Shown here piece after piece: positions 1-7,600 of a DNA stretch of 8,286 nucleotides (position 1 is the stretch's first letter; each line of letters starts with the position of its first letter). The DNA lies in NCBI GenBank assembly GCA_946405645.1, contig CAMJHW010000060.1, positions 1 through 8,286 on the forward strand, read 5' to 3'. Origin of the DNA: an uncultured Bacteroidales bacterium. GTDB taxonomy: Bacteria; Bacteroidota; Bacteroidia; Bacteroidales; UBA932. The notes below the pieces were generated by a model. That model searched no databases. It was not told the origin of the DNA and was given only the letters and a program-made list of their open reading frames with translations. The translations under genes were made by a program, and so were the position numbers.

Positions 1-173
1 GTGTTGATGTCGTCGATGTTGGCGACGAGTTCGGAACGGACCAGCTCCAGGGCGGAGCGTACCTCGCGGCGGACATGGGCGCGGTCGATGATGCCCTGGA
101 CACTGAACGTGATGATGATACCCAGGACTACCGACAGGAGATGCCTGAAAAAAGCTTTCGTTGTCTCTTTCAT
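1..173 (-). CDS. N-terminal fragment of a membrane-anchored protein of unknown function (runs off the left edge)
   Basis: Reading the minus strand from the ATG at 173-171 gives 57 codons without a stop before the window ends. The protein begins MKETTKAFFRHLLSVVLGII. Residues about 9-26 form one hydrophobic segment that is probably a membrane anchor or uncleaved signal. It is followed by a charged helical stretch (RAHVRREVRSALELVRSELV, about residues 31-50) and then NIDDIN. I do not recognise the family with confidence. The layout, one N-terminal membrane helix followed by a charged helix with an E-L-x-x-N-type end, resembles small Bacteroidota membrane proteins such as those labelled DUF6090, but this is only an impression. 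The start is supported by a TATCTTTG box 17 nt upstream. It lies 65 bp downstream of the patatin gene on the same strand. The opposite-strand frame over the same bases is Ser/Arg/Met-rich and looks like a shadow. Confidence 0.7.
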   Translation of the reverse strand, partial: MKETTKAFFRHLLSVVLGIIITFSVQGIIDRAHVRREVRSALELVRSELVANIDDIN

Positions 174-190
174 ATCCGATATATGCTTTC

Positions 191-198
191 CAAAGATA
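191..198 (-). promoter_or_regulatory. Candidate -7 box TATCTTTG for the left-edge gene
   Basis: On the minus strand the bases read TATCTTTG, an exact match to the Bacteroidota -7 consensus TAnnTTTG, ending 17 nt before the ATG at 173. No clear TTTG -33 element is found at the expected 19-21 nt spacing; only a run of T lies nearer. The position, in the 65-bp gap after the patatin stop codon, suggests the left gene can be transcribed on its own. Confidence 0.5.
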
Positions 199-238
199 AT
201 AATCTTTTGCGAAAAAACCTCCGCGTGAGCAAGCTTTT

Positions 239-2677
239 CTAAAAGTCGAACCCCACTGAAAGCGACATCGAGAATCCCGTCATGTCGCACCACTGTACTC
301 CAAGCGTCATGGGGCCGGCAATGGATTTCTGCCCTATCTCGACACCGAAGGCATATGCCGTGGGTCTGGTGGTGACGATATCCTTGATATAATCCTTGTC
401 CTGGAACACTCCTCCCCTCAACGTGAAGAAATTCTTGTGGTTGATGCGGTAGCGGAAGTCCATCTGCGCCACGGCGGCGAAGCTGCCGCAGGTGTGGAAT
501 CCAATGTTGAATCCGAAGAAAGGAATCTGGTTGTCGATATACCTGCCGGCCAACGTACCTCCTGCTCCCAAGGTGTGCACGAAGTTCATGTGTCCGGGAT
601 ACTCGGTCTGCCATCCGAAGTAGAGGGAAGGCTGCATGATCACGCGTCCTCCCATCGGGACGACTCCGGAGAAGCTGGCTACACCTACGCTGTAGGGAGG
701 GACCTTGTCCTCATAATGATCCTCGGACTCCATGCCTTCGTCCTCCAGGTAGATGGAGTAACCGTCAAAGACATACCGGGTATTCAGGCAGAAGCGGTAA
801 CCACTGGTGGGGAAATAACTCTCGTTGAACTTATCGTAACGGATCTCGGCAAAGGTAGAGAGCCATTTGCTCCGGAAATCCCATCCCCTCCACTGCATGA
901 ACTGGTCGAGATAGTTCTCGTAGGGTTCCGTGTCGTAAGCGAATCCTATACGTGTGGTGCCATAAATCATCCTCGTGTCCTTGGCATAGATCTCAGCGCG
1001 GGTATTGATGCCGTTGTATCGGACTTTGGAGCCGTCGTCCCAGTAGCTGAAGCTCTTGTAGGAGTTCTTGGACGCGAAACCGAAAGCCGGGAGCTGGGCG
1101 AGGGGCTTATATGAGAGCTCGACGTTGGCTTCGGTGACTTCTCCTATCTTGATTTCGGATATGAAGCGCAGTCCGGAAAGCTTCCTGGCGCCAAGGCCGA
1201 GATGAGCGCTGACATAGACGGCTTCGTCGGTATCGATATGTACGCCGACTCCAACTTCGTGGGTCTGGCCTTTCTGGCATTCGAAGATAAGGATGTAAGG
1301 CTCTTCGGAGCCGCTGAGACGGTAGGTGACGGATTCGAAAGCCTTGGTGCCGTAGAGGGCTGAGAGCACATGCTCGATTTCGGTGCGGCCGTACATTCCG
1401 TCGCGCGGCAGAAGGGCTGGGCTGATGATGAACTCCGACTCTTTCGGAGTGATGCCTTCATAACGGATCTCGCTGACCTTGACTTTGTGTTTTGAAATGT
1501 CGATGGCGCGAGGGCCCGTCGCTGGGGCCGGACGTGGGCCTTCAGGCTGGATGCCCAGCCTGCGGGCGATGGCATCGAACTCATCCTTGTGATCCTGTGC
1601 GCAGGCGTAGCCCTGCGCTATGATGTCATCTATGCTCGCCGAGTCGAAAGAGAGCATGGTATAGCCTGCAAGCTCATGCTGGAGCAGGATGTCTGTCATA
1701 TCCCTGTTGGTCTCGCTGATGTCGGCGGACATGAGAGTGATGTTCTGCATCGCGAGGTTGGCCAGTCCGCCGAGGTCCGCAAGGTCACGGACGGAAGGCA
1801 TTTCGGAACCGATGATGATGTCGGCCCCCATGGCCTTGGCCAGGTCGACCGGGAAATTGTTGCGCGTTCCTCCGTCGCTGAGCACCATGCCTTCGAGACG
1901 GACCGGGCGGAAATACCCGGGGATGGCCATGGTGGAGCGCATGGCGTCCACGACATGGCCGGCGGTCCAGTTCTTTTCGTTGAGGCTGAGCATGTCGGTG
2001 GCTACGCAATAGAACGGTACCGGGAGTTTGTCGAAGGTGAGCGAATCCTGGTAGCCTACCGAGACGGAGCTGAGGGTGTTGCGGACATTGAAGCCGAAGA
2101 GGAAACCATCGGGGAGGCCCAGGCCTATCTTGGCGATCATTTCCTGGCCCATGTCACCCGTACGGGTGTCGCTTTGCTCGTAATTCTTGTCGTATCTGAG
2201 CTGCTTCTTGATCCTGTTCTCAAGGTCTTCGTCGTCATAGTGGAAGGGGATGCTGATCGCGAAACGTTCCTTGTTGCGCCGGACCTCGTATGTCTGGTAG
2301 CTGTCGGGGACCTTGTCCGACATCATCACCGTCCAGTCGATGGCACGGACCAGCGAATCCAGATACATTGCATCATAGCCGAATGCGTAGAGGCCCGCGA
2401 CAAGGCCTCCCATGCTGGTGCCGCCTATCAGGTCGACGGGTATGCCCATCTCTTCCATATAACGTAGAACGCCGAGGTGCGCCATGCCGCGGGCGCCTCC
2501 TCCGCCCAGGACCACCGCCACTGTCGGGCGGTGCTGGCGGATGGAGTCCATCCTGGCGCGCACGCGCAAAATGGCCAGCGAGTCCGCTTGGGGATCGACG
2601 CTGGGAGCGATGAATTTATCCTGGGCGAAGCCCTGGACGGAAAGCAAAAGTGAAAGCAGGATCAGCAGCTTTTTCAT
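239..2677 (-). CDS. Outer-membrane patatin-like phospholipase with POTRA-like segment and Omp85-type C-terminal barrel
   Basis: This 812-residue protein is predicted to be a serine acyl hydrolase (phospholipase A-like) attached to an outer-membrane barrel, as in the PlpD/FplA type Vd group. Residues 1-18 are a signal peptide with probable cleavage at FA|QD. The patatin domain covers about 52-370: the oxyanion glycine loop GGGGARG is at 58-64, the nucleophile elbow GTSMG has Ser88, and the DGG motif has Asp268, so the Ser-Asp dyad is intact. A Pro/Ala-rich linker (about 378-390) leads to one POTRA-like segment (about 398-470). The rest, about 473-812, has alternating beta strands and ends in Phe (SVGFDF), as expected for a Bam-assembled barrel. 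It is known for the family that the passenger hydrolyses phospholipids; the substrate here is not shown by the sequence. Whether the passenger faces the periplasm or the surface cannot be seen. The start is supported by the signal peptide and by TATATTTG 22 nt upstream. It lies 72 bp downstream of the DUF554 gene on the same strand. Confidence 0.93.
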   Translation of the reverse strand: MKKLLILLSLLLSVQGFAQDKFIAPSVDPQADSLAILRVRARMDSIRQHRPTVAVVLGGGGARGMAHLGVLRYMEEMGIPVDLIGGTSMGGLVAGLYAFGYDAMYLDSLVRAIDWTVMMSDKVPDSYQTYEVRRNKERFAISIPFHYDDEDLENRIKKQLRYDKNYEQSDTRTGDMGQEMIAKIGLGLPDGFLFGFNVRNTLSSVSVGYQDSLTFDKLPVPFYCVATDMLSLNEKNWTAGHVVDAMRSTMAIPGYFRPVRLEGMVLSDGGTRNNFPVDLAKAMGADIIIGSEMPSVRDLADLGGLANLAMQNITLMSADISETNRDMTDILLQHELAGYTMLSFDSASIDDIIAQGYACAQDHKDEFDAIARRLGIQPEGPRPAPATGPRAIDISKHKVKVSEIRYEGITPKESEFIISPALLPRDGMYGRTEIEHVLSALYGTKAFESVTYRLSGSEEPYILIFECQKGQTHEVGVGVHIDTDEAVYVSAHLGLGARKLSGLRFISEIKIGEVTEANVELSYKPLAQLPAFGFASKNSYKSFSYWDDGSKVRYNGINTRAEIYAKDTRMIYGTTRIGFAYDTEPYENYLDQFMQWRGWDFRSKWLSTFAEIRYDKFNESYFPTSGYRFCLNTRYVFDGYSIYLEDEGMESEDHYEDKVPPYSVGVASFSGVVPMGGRVIMQPSLYFGWQTEYPGHMNFVHTLGAGGTLAGRYIDNQIPFFGFNIGFHTCGSFAAVAQMDFRYRINHKNFFTLRGGVFQDKDYIKDIVTTRPTAYAFGVEIGQKSIAGPMTLGVQWCDMTGFSMSLSVGFDF

Positions 2678-2699
2678 CCTTTTATTAGTTTTAGCAGGA

Positions 2700-2707
2700 C
2701 AAATATA
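2700..2707 (-). promoter_or_regulatory. Candidate -7 box TATATTTG for the patatin gene
   Basis: The minus strand reads TATATTTG, an exact TAnnTTTG match, 22 nt before the ATG at 2677. The leader between them is A/T-rich (CTAATAAAAGG just before ATG), typical of Bacteroidota translation starts without a strong Shine-Dalgarno. No TTTG is found at the usual -33 spacing. Confidence 0.55.
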
Positions 2708-2723
2708 GCCAATCTTTCGCTTT

Positions 2724-2743
2724 TGCCCGCAGTGTGGCGGGCA
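2724..2743 (-). terminator. GC-rich hairpin between the DUF554 and patatin genes, possible weak terminator
   Basis: The bases form a perfect 7-bp inverted repeat, TGCCCGC and GCGGGCA, around a 6-nt loop. On the minus strand it begins 6 nt after the DUF554 stop codon and lies upstream of the patatin -7 box. The tract after it on the minus strand is AAAAGCG rather than a U-run, so it is not a canonical intrinsic terminator. It could instead protect the 3' end of the DUF554 transcript or partly attenuate read-through into the patatin gene. Confidence 0.4.
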
Positions 2744-2749
2744 TTTGTA

Positions 2750-3433
2750 TCAAAAAAAGGACTTGATGAGGAACCAGGCGACGGGTACCAGCAGCGATGG
2801 CAGGAAGTTGAGAGTCTTGCAGTCCTTGATGTCGAGGATGGAGAGTCCGGAGGAGATGATGAGCACTCCTCCGACTATGGCAAGCTCGTTCACGAGCGTG
2901 CCCTGCAGCAACGGCGAGTTCGATGCGAGTTTCGCAATCAGGAAGAATATCCCCTGCCAGCAGAACAGGACGGGAGCGGCCAGGATCATGCCGATGCCGA
3001 AGGTGGTGGCGAACACCGTCGATGTCACCAGGTCCAGCGTGGAGTTAGTGAAAAGGAAGGTATTGTCGCCATTGAGTGCGCTCATCACGGGCCCCACGAT
3101 TGAGAAAGTGCCGATGCAGTAGAGGAGGCAGGCGGAAATGAGACCTTTGGCCAGGCCTTCTCCGGCTTGCCGGGCGACGAGCCGCTTGACGTGGCCGTCG
3201 AGGTCAAGGGCCGTGCCTATTAGCCCGCCTATGGCAAGGCTCAGGATGAAAAGGACGGGAAACTCGCTTTTCGGCATGTTCTGCACGAAGGAATTAGCGC
3301 CTAGCGCTAGGGAAGCGAGGCCCATTGCGTGGAAGAGGGTAGTAGAATATTTCTCGCCGAGACCTTTCTTGAAAAGGGTCCCGACGAGCGAACCGACGAT
3401 GATGCAGCCGGTATTGACGATCGTTCCGAGCAT
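2750..3433 (-). CDS. DUF554 family (YqgA-like) integral membrane protein
   Basis: This 227-residue polytopic inner-membrane protein matches the DUF554/YqgA family in length and pattern. It opens with the family's N-terminal signature (LGTIVNTGCIIVGSLVGTLF, residues 2-21). Hydrophobic segments lie at about 3-21, 33-50, 57-76, 96-117, 135-167 (long, perhaps two passes), 182-200 and 207-226. Conserved-looking family features are CIGTFSIVGP (106-115), the STLD motif near 131-134 followed by a Gly-rich helix, and the C-terminal VGGVLIISSGLSIL region (187-200). The family is described as a membrane protein, possibly a transporter, with no established substrate, so no function is assigned. The start is the first Met and keeps the complete first helix. 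It is divergent from the esterase gene and precedes the patatin gene by 72 bp on the same strand, with a hairpin and a separate promoter-like box between them. Confidence 0.9.
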   Translation of the reverse strand: MLGTIVNTGCIIVGSLVGTLFKKGLGEKYSTTLFHAMGLASLALGANSFVQNMPKSEFPVLFILSLAIGGLIGTALDLDGHVKRLVARQAGEGLAKGLISACLLYCIGTFSIVGPVMSALNGDNTFLFTNSTLDLVTSTVFATTFGIGMILAAPVLFCWQGIFFLIAKLASNSPLLQGTLVNELAIVGGVLIISSGLSILDIKDCKTLNFLPSLLVPVAWFLIKSFF

Positions 3434-3453
3434 AAACAGACTACTAACTCGCG

Positions 3454-3461
3454 CTAAGGTA
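3454..3461 (-). promoter_or_regulatory. Candidate -7 box TACCTTAG for the DUF554 gene
   Basis: The minus strand reads TACCTTAG, one mismatch from TAnnTTTG, 20 nt before the ATG at 3433. The distance matches those of the three exact boxes in this window (17-22 nt), which is the main support. No clear -33 TTTG is seen. Confidence 0.35.
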
Positions 3462-3483
3462 GGAAAAAAACCGTCATTTTGAG

Positions 3484-3491
3484 TATATTTG
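3484..3491 (+). promoter_or_regulatory. Candidate -7 box TATATTTG for the esterase-like gene
   Basis: The plus strand reads TATATTTG, an exact TAnnTTTG match, with 19 nt to the ATG at 3511. It sits back-to-back with the candidate DUF554 box, 22 bp away. No TTTG is found at the expected -33 spacing. Confidence 0.55.
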
Positions 3492-3510
3492 GCAAAATTT
3501 CAAGAAGTCG

Positions 3511-4644
3511 ATGAAACGCCTGTCCTTCCTTGCGGCACTGTTGCTCGCCCTGCTTCCTTCCCTGCGCGCCCAGGATTTTACTGATTTCCGTATGCCGGAC
3601 CGCATAGTCTCTCCCGAGTTCGTAGCGGATACCGTCATACTGCGCTTCCCGGGCGAGTACGTGTCGGATGTGAGGGTGGAAGGCAGCTGGCTGGATTCCC
3701 CGGCCCTGATGAGCAAACGCGAGGGAGTTTGGGAGCTGAAGCTCACGGGACTTCAGGGCGATTTCTACACTTACCGTTATTTAGTGGACGGAGTTCCGTC
3801 GCTGGACCCTTCGAACGGCAATGTCCAGTATCACGGAACCGATTACTGCAACTTCTTCGTCGTGGACGGCCCGCGCTCGCAGGGCTACGTCCAGGCTTCG
3901 CACAGGGGAGATGTCTCGTATGTCTGGTATGACAGCAAGCTCATCGGCACCAACCGCCGCATGGCGGTCTATACTCCCTACGGTTATGGCCGCGACAAGA
4001 AGAAACAGTACCCCGTCCTGTATCTCCTTCACGATGAGGGAGGAGATGAGGAGACCTGGCTTGCGATGGGGCGTATAGCGCAGGTGCTGGACCGTCTCAT
4101 CGAGACCGGTCGCGCCGTGCCCATGATCGTCGTCATGCCCAACTGCAATCCCGCCATGCAGGCGTCTCCGCTCCTGGGCCTTCCTGAGGTGCACAATTCC
4201 CGCACGGCTTCCTCCTCAGTGTTCATGAGCAGTTTCGTCAACGAGATCATTCCTTTCGTCGAGGCGAACTATCGCGCAATCCGTAAGAAATCCGCCCGTG
4301 CCGCCTGCGGCATCGGGGCCAGCGGCACGACAGTCATCAATACCGCCATAATGTATACCGGGCTCTTCGATTTCGTCCTGCCCTTGAGCTGCGGAGTTGA
4401 GGACAACGGCCATCTCGTCGATGATTTCCTTAGGATAAAGAAAGCGGGCGTCAAACTGTTCTGGACAGGTTGCGGAACTGCGGATACGGTCGCCTATGCA
4501 CCGTCACAGAGACTGCACGAGACCCTGTCCTACATCCATCTCGACCATACTTTCTACGTGATGACGGGCGGCCGCGACTGGCGCATCTGGCGTCAGTTCT
4601 TCAACAACTTCACCCCGATGATCTTCAAATATTACACAGATTAG
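3511..4644 (+). CDS. Secreted CE1/esterase-D-like protein with N-terminal E-set domain; catalytic triad appears degraded
   Basis: The 377-residue product has a signal peptide (1-20, probable cleavage RA|QD), an immunoglobulin-like E-set/CBM48-type domain (about 30-118, with VRVEGSW and YRYLVDG), and an alpha/beta-hydrolase domain (about 135-375) of the feruloyl/acetyl-xylan esterase (CE1, esterase D) type. Family landmarks are clear: RRMAVYTPYGY (149-159), PVLYLLH (168-174), PMIVVMPN (204-211), GCGTAD (320-325) and the C-terminal W-x-x-W-R-x-F-F-x-N-F-x-P segment. The key residues differ from active relatives. Where the family has G-x-S-x-G-G, this protein has G-I-G-A-S-G (267-272), putting Gly269 at the Ser position. 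Where it has GGH-x-W, this protein has GGRDW, putting Arg355 at the His position. The Gly after LLH is Asp175. Asp325 is kept. I infer a carbohydrate- or ester-binding pseudoenzyme, or an enzyme with altered chemistry using nearby Ser271. It is a single-gene unit, convergent with the kinase gene. Confidence 0.88.
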   Translation: MKRLSFLAALLLALLPSLRAQDFTDFRMPDRIVSPEFVADTVILRFPGEYVSDVRVEGSWLDSPALMSKREGVWELKLTGLQGDFYTYRYLVDGVPSLDPSNGNVQYHGTDYCNFFVVDGPRSQGYVQASHRGDVSYVWYDSKLIGTNRRMAVYTPYGYGRDKKKQYPVLYLLHDEGGDEETWLAMGRIAQVLDRLIETGRAVPMIVVMPNCNPAMQASPLLGLPEVHNSRTASSSVFMSSFVNEIIPFVEANYRAIRKKSARAACGIGASGTTVINTAIMYTGLFDFVLPLSCGVEDNGHLVDDFLRIKKAGVKLFWTGCGTADTVAYAPSQRLHETLSYIHLDHTFYVMTGGRDWRIWRQFFNNFTPMIFKYYTD

Positions 4645-4645
4645 C

Positions 4646-7600
4646 CTATTCCTTCGGATAGCGGATGGTGAAACAGGCACCGTCGAGCGAGAATGACTTG
4701 GAATAGGTGATGTCGGCGCCGCATCTCTCGAGGATGCTGCGGCAGATGGCCAGGCCCAGGCCCGTGCCTCCGCTCTTGGTGGTGAAATTCGGAGTGAACA
4801 GCTTGGGCTGATTCTCAGGCTTGACGCCGGGGCCGTTGTCCTCGAACACTATGTCGTAGAAACCGTCCTGCGACGAATTGCGCAGGGACACTATGACATG
4901 GCCCTTGCCGGGATCCTTCCCGGCTTCCTTCATCTCCTGCTGCTGGATGTCTATCGCCTGGACGGAATTGGTGATCAGGTTGACGAACACGCGTGTCAGC
5001 TGCGGCTTGGGCCCCATCGCCATAGCTCCTTCCATTCCGAAATAGGTGAACTCCATGTTGTCCTTGTTGTCGAACATCGATATCTCCTCCTGGAGGAGTG
5101 CGTCGAGGTTTATCCTTGACATCTCTTCAGTATTGAGCTTGGCAAAGGTGGAGAATTCATTGGCGGTATCGGTAAGGATGTCGATGTGGTCGAGCACGAC
5201 CTTCGCCACCTCGTCGAACTTGTCCTCCCAGCCTTCCGCTCCGCGCTGCTTCAGGCGGATGATCCTCTGCAGCTGGAGTTTCATGGGAGTCAAAGGATTC
5301 TTGATCTCGTGGGCCACCTGGCGGGCCATGGAGCTCCAGGCCTTGTCGCGCTCGGCCTGGGCGAGTTGCTTTGTACTTTCCGCCAGGACGTCCACCATCA
5401 GGTTATATGCGTCCACTAGTGTGGAAATCTCGTCCTTACGGTCGTATTGGATGTATTCGAAATTGTCGATGTCTGTTCGGTTCATGCGCCGCCCGATCTC
5501 CACGATAGGGGCGAGCATCCTGTCGACGACGGTTCCCGACATGAAGCGGGCAAGAAGCAGAAGGATGAGGAATACCGAAATGATGGTGACGAGGTGCATC
5601 ACCGCTTCCATCTCGAAGTCGTAGTTCTCGTCGGTATAAGGCGAGCACATTATGGCGACCATCCGCCCGTTGTCGTTGAACAGTGGCGCGTATAGGGAGT
5701 AGCAGCGCTTCTGCCCTATGACTTCCTTGTTGATGAAATAGCGCTTGTTCCTGTAGACTATGTTCTTGTACGCTTCTTCGTTGATGCGGTCGCTGACCAG
5801 CATCCTGTCGAACACGTCGGGAGCGGTGGACTTGAATGCCTTGCCCTGGGGAGAGTACAATGTAATGTCGGCCTTGGACATGTTGCGGGCATTCTCCATC
5901 AGGCCGGTCAGTTCCTGGGAGCTGATCTGGCGGTAATCGTCCACATAGCGGAAGCTTCCCGCCAGCATCGCCTGGATGGAATTGACCTTGTCGGACATCA
6001 TGTCCTGCCGGTTGGCGTCGTTGCGCTCATAGACGAAGAATACGCTGACGGTGGCCATCGCGATGAGGGTGACGATCAGCGAGACCAGCAGCACGGAGCT
6101 GATGCGGTTCTTGTAATACGAAGTCTCGAAGATGCGTTTGCGCCTGCGCGTCAGCGCCACGAGCGAGAAGAGCAGGAACGAGAACAGGGCAAGGAATACG
6201 ACTGCGACGGCATAGTTCATCACTCCTTCCTTCTTGCGGGAGATGATGACCATCTCGTCGTCATCGACGTCCGTGACGAAGTGCACGTATCCGTCCTGCA
6301 CCATGCTCGAACCGCCCCAGGCGGAGGCCTGCATCAAATCCTCCGGAAGGAGGGTGGGATAGGCGAAGTTGCCCTTGTAGCTGACGAGATTGCGCTTGCT
6401 GTATTTGGCGTATGAGTACCTTGGCGGGAGATTGACGCGGCCGGGATCGTTGATGTCCAGCAGCGACGAGTACCCGCCGTACTCCCGGCTGGACTTGGGC
6501 TCGACGCCCACCAGCATGTACGACACCCCGTACCGCTGATTGAAGAACGTGAACAGTCCAGTGTAGCGCGGATGTCCGGACAGGGAAGTGGTATAGAAGA
6601 AGCGGGAATTGTCATGGATCTTGACTCCCGAGCGTATGCGCTCATTGAAATAGGCCAGCAGCGCGGGATCGCGCTCCTCGGATTCCATCAGCACGACCGA
6701 GACGTCGTAGTCCTGCGCGACGTTGTACATGTAGTTGTCGACGATGCGGTTAAGGATGGTCGGGGCCGAGCTCGGCAAAGCCGAGAGCGAAGCGATGAAG
6801 AAATCGTCGGAGATGGGCATCTCGACGCGGCGCAGCTGAAGCTCAAGAGAGATATCCCTGTCCACCGACAGCCTGTTGGCCCAGACGTCGATGCGGTTCT
6901 GTTCCTTTCGGAAACCAAGGCTGGCCGAAACGGCTACGAAATAGATTCCGATGGCGACGGCGAAAAGCGTCCTGTTGACTCCGGTGAAAGAGTCGAAATT
7001 GAAGCCGGTGAGCGACTTGACAGTCGGCCGGAGGAACTGCGCCATCAGCGGAATGCTGACGAGCATCGTCAGGAACGAGATATAGACTATGGCGCTGTAT
7101 GTGCTGAGCTCGCCGAGTTTATAGAGCTCGAGGTTGATGTTGGAGTTCAGCACTATGCTGCTGAAGGCCTTGTGCGTATAGATGATGACGGCCACCATTG
7201 CGGCGACCGTGAGCAGCGGGAACAGGATGCGGGGCCAGCGGGAGCGCGCCCGCACCTGCTGGAAGCGGAACAGGTCGAAGCGCATCAGGTACACGCAAAG
7301 CGTCAGCGCCAGGATGGTCATGTTGATGATGAGCACGGCGCCGAGCGAATACAGGAACTGTCCGTCGGCATAGAGCGTAGGGGAGAACAGGTATGAACTG
7401 TTCCGCGCGCCGGTTCCCCAGATGTACATCGCGGACAAGGCGGCTGCGATGGATACGATGGCAATGATGAAACGGCGTTTGGTCCGGCGCGCGGACAGGA
7501 ACACCAGCATGGCCAGTATGAAAATCGCCAGAGCGGCCCAGACGAGATAGGAATTGGCCATGGGCGCGCTTCGCAGCGTTTCCTGCAGTATCTTGAAGAG

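Noticed and set aside
174..238. Possible intrinsic terminator after the patatin gene, from a run of six T on the minus strand
   Set aside because: The GC-rich bases before the T-run form only about a 3-bp stem, so I cannot support a hairpin.
437..1114. Long open frame on the plus strand (225 codons) opposite the patatin barrel
   Set aside because: It is entirely antisense to a well-supported family protein; its translation has no recognisable motif and the openness is explained by the codon usage of the true gene.
1589..2467. Long open frame on the plus strand (292 codons), rich in Val, His, Asp and Glu
   Set aside because: It is antisense to the patatin catalytic domain. The composition is what the complement of GC-rich coding sequence gives, and no start-proximal signal supports it.
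4642..4662. Small imperfect stem (CTAT-CC / GG-ATAG) at the convergent junction as a bidirectional terminator
   Set aside because: The stem is short with a bulge, has no U-run on either side, and lies within the kinase's final codons.
6572..7396. Long open frame on the plus strand (274 codons), very rich in Asp, Glu, Arg and His
   Set aside because: It is antisense to the kinase membrane region; complements of codons for hydrophobic residues give such charged sequences. No promoter-like box or domain is seen.
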